Source of the DNA: Patescibacteria group bacterium
GTDB taxonomy: Bacteria > Patescibacteriota > Minisyncoccia > Phycocordibacterales > Phycocordibacteraceae
Length of the DNA: 23,017 nucleotides
Direction of reading: 5' to 3'
Assembly (NCBI GenBank): GCA_019246385.1
Contig: JAFAQP010000012.1
Coordinates: 1-23,017, forward strand
The position numbers and the translations under genes are program-made. The notes under the pieces were generated by a model. That model was given only the letters and a program-made list of their open reading frames with translations, made no database searches and was not told the DNA's origin. How positions within the stretch are numbered: the stretch's first letter is position 1; each line of letters begins with the position of its first letter. This document shows, in pieces, positions 14,582-21,569 of this stretch.

Positions 14582-15798
14582 CCCATCCTGTTTTTATAGT
14601 CCTCGTAGCCGAATTCGCGCAGGACTTCATATTCGCCGTTTTGCTTCAAAAGCACTATCGACGGGTGCTGTACGCCGTTAAACATAGTGCACTGAACGAG
14701 GTTATATTGGATACCGTCAAGGAGCATAATTTTATCACCCGGCATTAGTGACCGCTCAAAAGAGTGGTAATGACTTAAATGATCTCCGGTCACACACGTG
14801 CCGCCGGCAAGTTGATACAGATTGGGTTGATCAGCGACCCCTTCTTCTCGAACGACCGCCGCTCTGGCAACCGGCATATCAAGGTCTGGACTCAAAAGAA
14901 AATCCGGCATATGAGCGTTAAACGACATGTCGAGGACCGCTATCTCAAAAGGAACATCGTCTCTATGCACCATGTCGAGAACAGTAGCGACAAGCGCCCC
15001 GGCGTCTTTTACAATCGCCGCGCCAGGCTCGAGATGGACCGTGACCCCATGCTTCTTTTGAAATGCGTTTATAAGTTCGACGAGCCCCTCCCTGTCGTAG
15101 TCGTCGTTCGTAATCGTTTGCCCCCCACCCCAATTGACCCATTTCATTTGCGGCAGATATTTCCCGAACTTCTGTTCTACCGCGGCAACTGCATTTTTAA
15201 GTTGTGGCAATGCTTCGTCCCAGAACACATGGAAATGAAGTCCTGAAATTCCTTCCAAGGCTTTCGGATCTTCTTTTAATGCAGTTTCAAATTCGCTTAC
15301 ACGAATGCCGAGTCGAGAGCCAGGAGAAGTGGGACTCCACAGGCCCGAGTGACTTCCTCCTTCTATGTCGCCGGGATTTATGCGCAGGCCGCATTCGCGT
15401 TTTTTCTGCGGGTTTTGCGCATTCCACTCTTCGACCTGCGGTTTGAATTTTTTCCATTGCAGGAACGAATTGAAAATAATCGTCGTACACTTTTCAAGTA
15501 TTTCTTCGAATTCTTTTTCCCGATATGCTGGCGCGTATATATGCACTTCATCGTAGTATTCGGCGCCCAGGGTCGCTTCATTCAGAGAACTCACTTCAGC
15601 TCCATCGAGATATTCCCGGACGATAGGGAAAAGTTCCCATGTCGCCCAGGTCTTCAATGCCTGGAGCATTTTAGTGCCGGTTTTTTCTTTGACTTCCTTC
15701 AGTATTGAAAGATTATGGCGCAAGATATGCTCCTCTATCACGAAAGCGGGAGTATCGATCTTTGCCGTATCAACTTGGGATTGCGGCCGGTTTTTCAT
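14578..15798 (-). CDS. nspC: Carboxy(nor)spermidine decarboxylase
   Basis: A 406-residue PLP enzyme of the alanine racemase/ornithine decarboxylase fold, matching the NspC/CASDC family. It removes CO2 from carboxyspermidine to give spermidine (or from carboxynorspermidine to give norspermidine). Lys49 in MLQALKTWATW is the PLP lysine. GAEVSSLNEA, GLRINPGDIEGG, GLHFHVFWDEA, WVNWGGGQTIT (glycine loop), HLEPGAAIV and LAGGTCVTGDHL (Cys-x2-x2-Asp active-site element) follow in the family order. The start codon overlaps the stop of the dehydrogenase gene (ATGA), so the two consecutive enzymes are co-translated. Spermidine is the likely product because the locus makes putrescine and has no gene for diaminopropane. 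Confidence 0.92.
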   Translation of the reverse strand: MKNRPQSQVDTAKIDTPAFVIEEHILRHNLSILKEVKEKTGTKMLQALKTWATWELFPIVREYLDGAEVSSLNEATLGAEYYDEVHIYAPAYREKEFEEILEKCTTIIFNSFLQWKKFKPQVEEWNAQNPQKKRECGLRINPGDIEGGSHSGLWSPTSPGSRLGIRVSEFETALKEDPKALEGISGLHFHVFWDEALPQLKNAVAAVEQKFGKYLPQMKWVNWGGGQTITNDDYDREGLVELINAFQKKHGVTVHLEPGAAIVKDAGALVATVLDMVHRDDVPFEIAVLDMSFNAHMPDFLLSPDLDMPVARAAVVREEGVADQPNLYQLAGGTCVTGDHLSHYHSFERSLMPGDKIMLLDGIQYNLVQCTMFNGVQHPSIVLLKQNGEYEVLREFGYEDYKNRMG

Positions 15799-17021
15799 CC
15801 GATCTTCGCGGGCAAGGGCTTATGGTCGACTATTTTGTAGGGTAGCCCGTTTTTGGCGACCGATTTCAAAAATGGTTCCGGATTGAGTTCTTCGACGTTG
15901 AATACTCCGGCGCCTGTCCATACACCAGCCATTATCATGATGGCAGCGCATACCGGCGGCACGCCAGCCGTATATGAAACCGCTTGCGAGCCCACTTCCT
16001 TGAAGCATTTTGCGTGGTCGCTCACGCTATATATAAATTTCGTAAATTCTTTTTTGCTTTTCCTGCCAGTTACGATGCAACCGATAACTGCCTTCCCATG
16101 ATAGTTGGTGGCGAGTGAAGCAGGGTCCGGAAGCAGAGCCTTCAGGAATTGAATAGGAATAATCGGCCTTCCTTCGAACATTACGGGATCAATGCGTGAG
16201 ATGCCTATAGATTCCATGACCCGCAAATGAGTCAGATAATTTTCTCCGAAAGTCATCCAAAAGCGCATACGCTCGAGACCCGGGAGATTCTTTGCCAATG
16301 ATTCCATTTCTTCGTGGTAAAGAAGATAGCTCTCTCGCGGACCTGCGACCGGATAGTTAAAAGTAAAGTGAATGCTTTTTGGATCCATGATGGGGGGCGT
16401 TATTATCCATTTACCCTTGTTGAAGTGTTTTACTTCCTGCGTCACTTCGCGGATATTAATCTCTGGGTTGAAGTTCGTGGCAAATGATTTACCGTGGCTT
16501 CCCGCGTTCGCGTCAACGATATCGACAAAACGAATAGTGTCGAAATATCTTTTAAGCAGAAGCGCGCAATATGCGTTTGTGACGCCGGGATCGAAGCCTG
16601 CTCCAAGGACCGCCATGATCCCGCGCTTCTCGTATTTTTTCCGATATGCCCATTGCGGAGCATATTCGAAGCGGGCTTCGTCTTTCGGTTCATAGTTTGC
16701 GGTGTCGATATAATGCACCCCCGTTTTGAGGCAGGCTTCCATGATGGAAAGGTCCTGATAAGGCAGCGCAAGATTTATGACTACTTCGGGCTCTGTCCGT
16801 TCGATAAGCGCGACGACTTCGGCAATGCTATCCGCGTCGACGATGTGCGTTTGTATGTTCACTCCATGCCGCTTTTTAACGTCTTTTTTTATTGCGTTTG
16901 GCTTCGTGATGGACCGGCTCGCGAGGTGTATCTTTTTGAACACCTTCGGATTCATCGCGCACTTATGCGCAGCTACACTTCCGACGCCGCCCGCGCCGAT
17001 AATAAGGACGGTGCCTTTCAT
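15795..17021 (-). CDS. lys1: Carboxy(nor)spermidine dehydrogenase
   Basis: A 408-residue saccharopine-dehydrogenase-like NADPH enzyme. It reductively condenses aspartate semialdehyde with putrescine to form carboxyspermidine. GAGGVG (residues 9-14) is the nucleotide-binding loop. HLASRS, VINLALPYQDLSIMEACLKTGVHYIDTANYE, LGAGFDPGVTNAYCA and the C-terminal GVPPVCAAIMI element are typical of CASDH rather than true lysine-pathway enzymes. The immediate partners (decarboxylase downstream, aspartate-semialdehyde dehydrogenase upstream) confirm the pathway. The ATG at 17021 stands 6 bases after a perfect TATAAT box within the short gap behind asd, so the pair can be transcribed as a leaderless unit in addition to read-through. 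The gene symbol is the one databases often give this family and is not meant as lysine synthesis. Confidence 0.9.
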   Translation of the reverse strand: MKGTVLIIGAGGVGSVAAHKCAMNPKVFKKIHLASRSITKPNAIKKDVKKRHGVNIQTHIVDADSIAEVVALIERTEPEVVINLALPYQDLSIMEACLKTGVHYIDTANYEPKDEARFEYAPQWAYRKKYEKRGIMAVLGAGFDPGVTNAYCALLLKRYFDTIRFVDIVDANAGSHGKSFATNFNPEINIREVTQEVKHFNKGKWIITPPIMDPKSIHFTFNYPVAGPRESYLLYHEEMESLAKNLPGLERMRFWMTFGENYLTHLRVMESIGISRIDPVMFEGRPIIPIQFLKALLPDPASLATNYHGKAVIGCIVTGRKSKKEFTKFIYSVSDHAKCFKEVGSQAVSYTAGVPPVCAAIMIMAGVWTGAGVFNVEELNPEPFLKSVAKNGLPYKIVDHKPLPAKIG

Positions 17022-17027
17022 ACAGCA

Positions 17028-17055
17028 ATTATAGATAGCCTTTTGCTTTCAGCAA
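17028..17055 (-). promoter_or_regulatory. Internal promoter of dehydrogenase-decarboxylase pair
   Basis: On the minus strand TTGCTG (17055-17050), a 16-bp spacer and perfect TATAAT (17033-17028), then 6 bases and the ATG. The -10 box overlaps the asd stop codon, so codon constraint alone could explain part of it. Confidence 0.5.
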
Positions 17056-18099
17056 CTCAGCGATAAGTATGCCACCTCCAGCGGCCCCGCGAACGGTGTT
17101 ATGCGAAAGTCCTACAAATTTCCATTGGAGTATCGGGTCTTCCCGAAGGCGCCCTACCGTTACCGCCATCGCTTTATCAGCGTCCCTGTCGAGCCGCGTC
17201 TGCGGCCGGTCTACTTCTTCTCGGTAGATTATGGGCCGCAAAGGAGCAAAAGGAAGCTGCAATTCCTGCGGAATCCCGCTGAAAGATTCCCACAGTTCTA
17301 CTATCTCTTTCTTTGTCGGTTTCGTTTCGCAGGTGAAGGAAACGGTTGCAAGGTGCCCGTCTAACGTGGGAACGCGATTGCAATGTGCCGATATGTTGAA
17401 AGATTCGTCGTATGTGATTGCGTTTCCTTCGACTCGGCCGAATATTTTCTTCGGTTCCCGTTCGGATTTTTCCTCTTCGCCAGAAATGTAGGGAATGACG
17501 TTGTCGATGATATCGAGGGAAGCAACACCGGGGTGCCCGGCGCCCGAAACCGCTTGCATGGTAGTCACGATCGCCGAACGAAGCTGGAATTTCTTATGCA
17601 AGGCGTAGAGGGGAGCCGTGTAGCTTTGGATGGAGCAGTTCGGCTTTACCGCGATGAAGCCTTTGTCCCAACCGTGGTTCTTTTTTTGTATCGGAATGAT
17701 ATCCAAATGCTCCGGATTCACTTCCGGAATGACCATTGGCACATCGCTTGTGTGGCGATGGGTCGATGCCGTCGAAACGACCGGCAACCCTGCCGCGGCG
17801 TATTTTTCTTCCCATTCTTCGGCAATTTTCGTATCAAGGCAGGCAAGTACAAAGTCACATTCTTTTTGCGCGTGCGGAAGCTCGTCTACGGTGTGGACCA
17901 TAAGTTCCGCAACGCGCGATGGAATGTCGGTGCCAAGAAGCCAACGGCCCGCGACCGCCTCGCGATACGGCTTCCCCGCGGAAGAAGGGCTTGCTACCAA
18001 GTAGGAAACTTCGAAGTATGGATGGTCTTTGAGAAGCGCAATATATTTCTGGCCGACCATTCCGGTCGCTCCTAATATTCCTGCCCGCAGTTTTTCCAT
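17029..18099 (-). CDS. asd: Aspartate-semialdehyde dehydrogenase
   Basis: A 356-residue enzyme of the archaeal/fungal-type ASADH branch. It reduces aspartyl phosphate to aspartate semialdehyde with NADPH. GILGATGMVGQKY near residue 7 is the NADP loop. Cys155 in VKPNCSIQSY is the catalytic thiol and His239 in ISAHCNRVP the catalytic base. DRDADKAMAVTVGRLRED and GLSHNTVRGAAGGGILIAELL close the family pattern. Lysine, threonine and methionine genes are not seen around it. It lies between aspartate kinase (11-base gap) and the carboxyspermidine dehydrogenase that consumes its product (7-base gap), so in this locus it most likely feeds spermidine synthesis. Whether it also serves other pathways cannot be told from this window. 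Confidence 0.93.
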   Translation of the reverse strand: MEKLRAGILGATGMVGQKYIALLKDHPYFEVSYLVASPSSAGKPYREAVAGRWLLGTDIPSRVAELMVHTVDELPHAQKECDFVLACLDTKIAEEWEEKYAAAGLPVVSTASTHRHTSDVPMVIPEVNPEHLDIIPIQKKNHGWDKGFIAVKPNCSIQSYTAPLYALHKKFQLRSAIVTTMQAVSGAGHPGVASLDIIDNVIPYISGEEEKSEREPKKIFGRVEGNAITYDESFNISAHCNRVPTLDGHLATVSFTCETKPTKKEIVELWESFSGIPQELQLPFAPLRPIIYREEVDRPQTRLDRDADKAMAVTVGRLREDPILQWKFVGLSHNTVRGAAGGGILIAELLKAKGYL

Positions 18100-18110
18100 A
18101 TCATCCTAGG

Positions 18111-19430
18111 TTACACGTGCTCAATATACTCTTTGTGAAGAACTTTCAGTGCTTCTTCCGCGTCTTTTTCCTCAACGACGAACGTCATTGAAACGCCGGA
18201 AGCGGCCTGCGAGATCATTTCTACGGGAATGCCCGCGTTTCCCAGAGCCGTGAACATCACTCCCGCGACGCCTGCCGCATTTACTCCGCCGCCGACGGCG
18301 CATACGATGGCTTTTCCGTGCTCGACCGCTACAGTACCTATCTCTTCCAGATGCTTCGCCAAAGCGGATAAATTTTCTCCTGAATTTACCGTCAGGGAAA
18401 CGCTCGCGATAGAGGTCGTTATCACGTCGACGACGGTATGGTGTCGCTCGAATATCTCGAAGATGCGGGACATAAGAATATTGCCGTCGAAAAATTCTGG
18501 AGAATATATGTGTATTGCGGCGATATTTCTTTTGAACGTAAGGGCTTCCACGGTCCGGATTTTTTGTTTCCGTTCGCGGAAGTTTGAAACGATAGTGGTA
18601 CCTGCTTTTTTCGGCGCGAATGTGTTCACGACCTCTACTGGCACACCCGCTTTCATGGCCGGCAGTATAGCCTTTGGATGGAGGACCTTCGCGCCGAAAT
18701 ACGCGAGTTCCGACGCTTCTTCAAACGCCAATTCAGGCACGATCTGGGCCTCAGGAACGAGACGCGGATCTGCGGTCAAAATTCCATCGACCTCTTTCCA
18801 TATCTGGATTTTTTCAGCGGAAAGAGCGGCACCGATAATGGCCGCGGTATAGTCGGAGCCGCCACGCCCGAGAGTGGTTATATCTCCTTTTCTTGTCCTG
18901 CCGATATACCCGGTAATGACAGGGATGACCGTAAGAGCGTTAATTTTTTTTCTGAGAAGCTGTGGAGCGTTTCCAAGAGGCTCGGCTTTGCCGAACGCAT
19001 CGTCCGTTATCATTCCTAGTTCCCAAGCGGGAAATGCTTCCGACGGAACGCCGCCTTCCCGAAGAACGCCGGAAACAAGAGGAGCACAGAGTCGCTCGCC
19101 GAAAGAAAGCAGAAGGTCTCGGCGTTTAGCCCCAGAGGCGCCTTTCGCCGCAAGGAATCGTAAGTCGCGAAGAGTACCATCGAGCAATCCTTCATCGAGA
19201 CCCAATTCCGAAGCGATTTTCCGGTGCAGTTTCGCTATTTTTTCATAGGTCCGCAGTCGTGCGGATAGCGATTTTTTTCCGAGAAGCGAAAGCAACGTAT
19301 CCGTAACTCCCGCGACCGCGGAAACGACAACGATCGGGCGTTCTCTCCGCGAATCCTCAACTATGCGAGCGACATTCCGGATACGTTCTGCATTGCCGAG
19401 AGACGTGCCGCCGAATTTCATCACGTGCAT
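18111..19430 (-). CDS. lysC: Aspartate kinase with ACT domains
   Basis: A 439-residue aspartokinase that phosphorylates aspartate, the first step toward aspartate semialdehyde. MKFGGTSLGNAERIR at the N-terminus (Lys5) is the ATP/aspartate signature, followed by VVVSAVAGVTD, RGGSDYTAAIIGAAL and IWKEVDGILTADPR in the kinase domain. From about residue 300 two ACT domains follow (NILMSRIFEIFERHH and VMFTALGNAGIPVEMISQAASG), which usually bind lysine or threonine for feedback control. What they sense in a spermidine locus is an open question. ATG at 19430 is chosen because a TATACT box ends 6 bases before it; a second ATG at 19421 is possible. Confidence 0.93.
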   Translation of the reverse strand: MHVMKFGGTSLGNAERIRNVARIVEDSRRERPIVVVSAVAGVTDTLLSLLGKKSLSARLRTYEKIAKLHRKIASELGLDEGLLDGTLRDLRFLAAKGASGAKRRDLLLSFGERLCAPLVSGVLREGGVPSEAFPAWELGMITDDAFGKAEPLGNAPQLLRKKINALTVIPVITGYIGRTRKGDITTLGRGGSDYTAAIIGAALSAEKIQIWKEVDGILTADPRLVPEAQIVPELAFEEASELAYFGAKVLHPKAILPAMKAGVPVEVVNTFAPKKAGTTIVSNFRERKQKIRTVEALTFKRNIAAIHIYSPEFFDGNILMSRIFEIFERHHTVVDVITTSIASVSLTVNSGENLSALAKHLEEIGTVAVEHGKAIVCAVGGGVNAAGVAGVMFTALGNAGIPVEMISQAASGVSMTFVVEEKDAEEALKVLHKEYIEHV

Positions 19431-19436
19431 ACCGCC

Positions 19437-19465
19437 AGTATAGGGAAAGCGACTCTCTATTGAAA
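19437..19465 (-). promoter_or_regulatory. Promoter of lysC-asd
   Basis: Minus-strand TATACT (19442-19437) sits 6 bases before the lysC ATG, with a poor -35 (TTTCAA, 19465-19460) at 17 bp. It lies in the 36-base gap after aguA, where there is no coding constraint. Confidence 0.5.
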
Positions 19466-19466
19466 G

Positions 19467-20525
19467 CTACGCAGGCTGCTGCTGGCTTGCGCAATGAAAG
19501 GTGCCGTATCCGTACACGAGATAGTACGCCTCTATGGGAACGATTTTTTTCTCCGGAAATATCCCGGCCAGAATCTCAGCCGCCTTCGCATCATTTTCAT
19601 GGCCGAAGACAGGCATGATTACAACGGTATTTCCGATATAAAAATTCGCATAGCTCGCCGGTAGGCGTTCGCCGTCTTCTTTAGTCACGCGACCTGGCAT
19701 CGGTAGGGGAATGACCGTGAAGGGTCGCCCGTCCTGGTCGGTCGCATTATTTAATATTTCGTAATTTTTTTGAAGTGGCGCATGATTGGCGTCATTGGGA
19801 TTGTCCTCGATCGCGCATACGATGGTCGTTTCGTCCACGAATCGCGCCACATCGTCGACGTGGCCGTCGGTGTCATCTCCTTCGATTCCTTCTGGGAGCC
19901 AGATAACATGTGGCGCTCCCAAATATTCGCTTAAATAGGCTTCAAGGTCGCTGCGCGAGAGATGCGCATTCCGGTTCTTATTCAGGAGGCATTGTTCGGT
20001 CGTGAGCACGGTGCCCTTGCCGTTCACATCGATAGAGCCGCCCTCAAGGATGATGTCCGCCTCGTACATCGGAAGCTTCAGAAGCTTGTTCATTTCATAC
20101 GGGATGAAATTATCTTTGAGTAGTTCCTGATACTTTTCTCCGAGTGCGTTGTAGACAAATTTTGCTATCGCGAGCTCGCCTGCTTCATTTTTTATAAATA
20201 TCGGTCCGTAGTCGCGTATCCATACATCGCCGTACACAGATTCATGGAAGCGCACTTTCCCCATGTCCGTCCCGCGTTCCCGTATTTTATGCTCGGCTCT
20301 TTCGCGCATCGCTCCGTCAAGCACATGGAGCTCGACCGGCTCTGATGTCGATATAGCCTGTACGAATTCCGCGTATAACGCTTCCGCTTTTTCTATGTTT
20401 TGAGGCGGGAATGACTTCGTATCATGAGGCCATGAAAGCCAGATAGCGCTGTGCTGGGCCCATTCAGCCGGCATTCGGAATCCATCTTGCCGGGGAGTCC
20501 TGTTCGGGGCGGCTGGCATGCTCAT
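19467..20525 (-). CDS. aguA: Agmatine deiminase
   Basis: A 352-residue guanidino-group-modifying enzyme (PPAD fold) that hydrolyses agmatine to N-carbamoylputrescine and ammonia. DGFRMPAEWAQHSAIWLSWPHD opens the protein; VWIRDYGPIFI, ILEGGSIDVNGKGTVLTTEQCLLN and EGDDTDGHVDDVARF supply the substrate and general-base residues. Cys345 in GYGTFHCASQQQP is the nucleophile (GYG where GGG is usual). The open frame reaches back to 20747, deep inside aguB, so the start must be one of ATG 20546, 20525 or 20519. I use 20525, 4 bases after the aguB stop. GGAGG stands before it, but those bases also encode the C-terminal Trp-Arg-Pro of aguB. Confidence 0.93.
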   Translation of the reverse strand: MSMPAAPNRTPRQDGFRMPAEWAQHSAIWLSWPHDTKSFPPQNIEKAEALYAEFVQAISTSEPVELHVLDGAMRERAEHKIRERGTDMGKVRFHESVYGDVWIRDYGPIFIKNEAGELAIAKFVYNALGEKYQELLKDNFIPYEMNKLLKLPMYEADIILEGGSIDVNGKGTVLTTEQCLLNKNRNAHLSRSDLEAYLSEYLGAPHVIWLPEGIEGDDTDGHVDDVARFVDETTIVCAIEDNPNDANHAPLQKNYEILNNATDQDGRPFTVIPLPMPGRVTKEDGERLPASYANFYIGNTVVIMPVFGHENDAKAAEILAGIFPEKKIVPIEAYYLVYGYGTFHCASQQQPA

Positions 20526-20529
20526 ACCA

Positions 20530-21384
20530 TTACGGCCTCCATTCATACGTATCCGGCCGACGGTTTTTAAAGAATCCCCACCCTTCCCGTATGCGCCGGT
20601 TATGAGCAAGATCCAGTTTTGAGATGAGCACTTGTTCTTTTTTAGCGTCCGCCCTCGCGAGCATCCCGCCGAATGAATCGCATACAAATGACTGTCCCCA
20701 GAATTCAAGCTTATCTTCGCGCCCGACGCGGTTGATCGCGACGACATGGATACCGTTCGCTATCGCATGCCCCCGCATGACGGTTTCCCACGCGTCATGC
20801 CAGTCGCCGTCCGCATGCGCGTATCCGCGTATCGTACCTATGGCGGTCGGGTAGAAGATGATGTCCGCGCCAGAAAGCGTCGCCATGCGGGCGGCTTCGG
20901 GGAACCACTGGTCGTAGCAGATAAGCACGGCTATAGTACCGAACTTCGTACGATACGTTTTATATCCGCTTTTGCCGGGAGAGAAATAATCTTTTTCGTA
21001 AAAACGCTCATCCTGAGGAATGTGAGTTTTGTGGTACGTCGGCAGAAGTCTGCCTTTTTCATCTATAACGACCGCTGCATTATAGTACTTTCCGTTTCTG
21101 CCTTTCTCAAAAAGAGGAACGATGACGACAATGCCGAGTTCTTTTGCAAGATCCGCGAAGGCTTTCGTCGATTCGCCGGGGATGGTCTCGGCGTATTTTT
21201 GATAGTCTTTTCTCCGGTACTGCGGGAAATAATGTGTCCGGTAGAGTTCAGGGAGGCTGATTATCTTCGCGCCTTTTTTCGCTGCTTGCCGAACCAGGGC
21301 GAGCGCATGCTCCAAATTCGCATCCATATCGTCTAGGATGCGCATCTGTATAGCTCCGACAATGACCTGCTTTTTCTTTGCCAT
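20530..21384 (-). CDS. aguB: N-carbamoylputrescine amidohydrolase
   Basis: A 284-residue nitrilase-family enzyme that hydrolyses N-carbamoylputrescine to putrescine, CO2 and ammonia. The catalytic triad is visible as Glu46 (SLPELY), Lys119 (YHKTHIP) and Cys156 (LICYDQWFPE). GAIQMRILDDMDANLEHAL and the C-terminal RRIREGWGFFKNRRPDTYEW fit the AguB group closely. The open frame extends back through the tRNA, but the real start is the ATG at 21384, only 2 bases beyond the tRNA discriminator base. The gene must therefore be transcribed together with the tRNA, and tRNA 3' processing would leave an mRNA with almost no leader. With aguA downstream it forms the putrescine-making unit. Confidence 0.94.
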   Translation of the reverse strand: MAKKKQVIVGAIQMRILDDMDANLEHALALVRQAAKKGAKIISLPELYRTHYFPQYRRKDYQKYAETIPGESTKAFADLAKELGIVVIVPLFEKGRNGKYYNAAVVIDEKGRLLPTYHKTHIPQDERFYEKDYFSPGKSGYKTYRTKFGTIAVLICYDQWFPEAARMATLSGADIIFYPTAIGTIRGYAHADGDWHDAWETVMRGHAIANGIHVVAINRVGREDKLEFWGQSFVCDSFGGMLARADAKKEQVLISKLDLAHNRRIREGWGFFKNRRPDTYEWRP

Positions 21385-21386
21385 AG

Positions 21387-21458
21387 TGCGAGCGCTTGGA
21401 ATCGGACCAAGGACCTCTGTCTTATCAGGACAGCGTTCTACCACTGAACTACGCTCGC
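21387..21458 (-). tRNA. tRNA-Ile (GAT)
   Basis: A 72-nt cloverleaf: acceptor GCGAGCG/CGCTCGC (7 perfect pairs), D arm GTTC/GAAC with loop AGTGGTA, anticodon arm CTGTC/GACAG with loop CTGATAA (anticodon GAT, position 33 T), variable AGGTC, T arm CTTGG/CCAAG. Discriminator is A and CCA is not encoded. The T loop reads TCCGATT, so position 55, almost always U (pseudouridine), is C. It is directly followed by the aguB start codon. Confidence 0.95.
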
Positions 21459-21480
21459 AAAGCCTCGTTCGCGACTCCAA

Positions 21481-21509
21481 ATACTAGCAAAATCGAAGCT
21501 TTCCAACAA
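21481..21509 (-). promoter_or_regulatory. Promoter of tRNA-Ile and aguB
   Basis: Minus strand TTGTTG (21509-21504), 17-bp spacer, TGC plus TAGTAT (21486-21481), an extended -10. Predicted start is about 15 bases before the tRNA 5' end. It is the only promoter seen for aguB. Confidence 0.6.
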
Positions 21510-21555
21510 TTAGCCATTGCGACCTGTCGGTTTTCTTAAAAGCGTCTAGTGCGTT

Positions 21556-21561
21556 TATAAT
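21556..21561 (+). promoter_or_regulatory. -10 box of phosphoserine phosphatase/PGDH fusion
   Basis: A perfect TATAAT ends 8 bases before the ATG at 21570, predicting a leader of zero to two bases. The -35 at 17 bp (TTCTTA) is weak. It is divergent from the tRNA-Ile promoter 70 bases away. Confidence 0.55.
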
Positions 21562-21569
21562 CAGAAAAG

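Noticed and set aside
20533..20542. GGAGG upstream of the aguA start, a perfect Shine-Dalgarno motif
   Set aside because: The bases encode the Trp-Arg-Pro end of aguB, other genes lack such a motif, and the 16S tail has no CCUCC partner. Kept only as a possible counter-example.
21387..21480. Extension of aguB upstream through the tRNA (start at 21480)
   Set aside because: The extra residues are a translation of a perfect tRNA cloverleaf, and the nitrilase domain begins right after the ATG at 21384.
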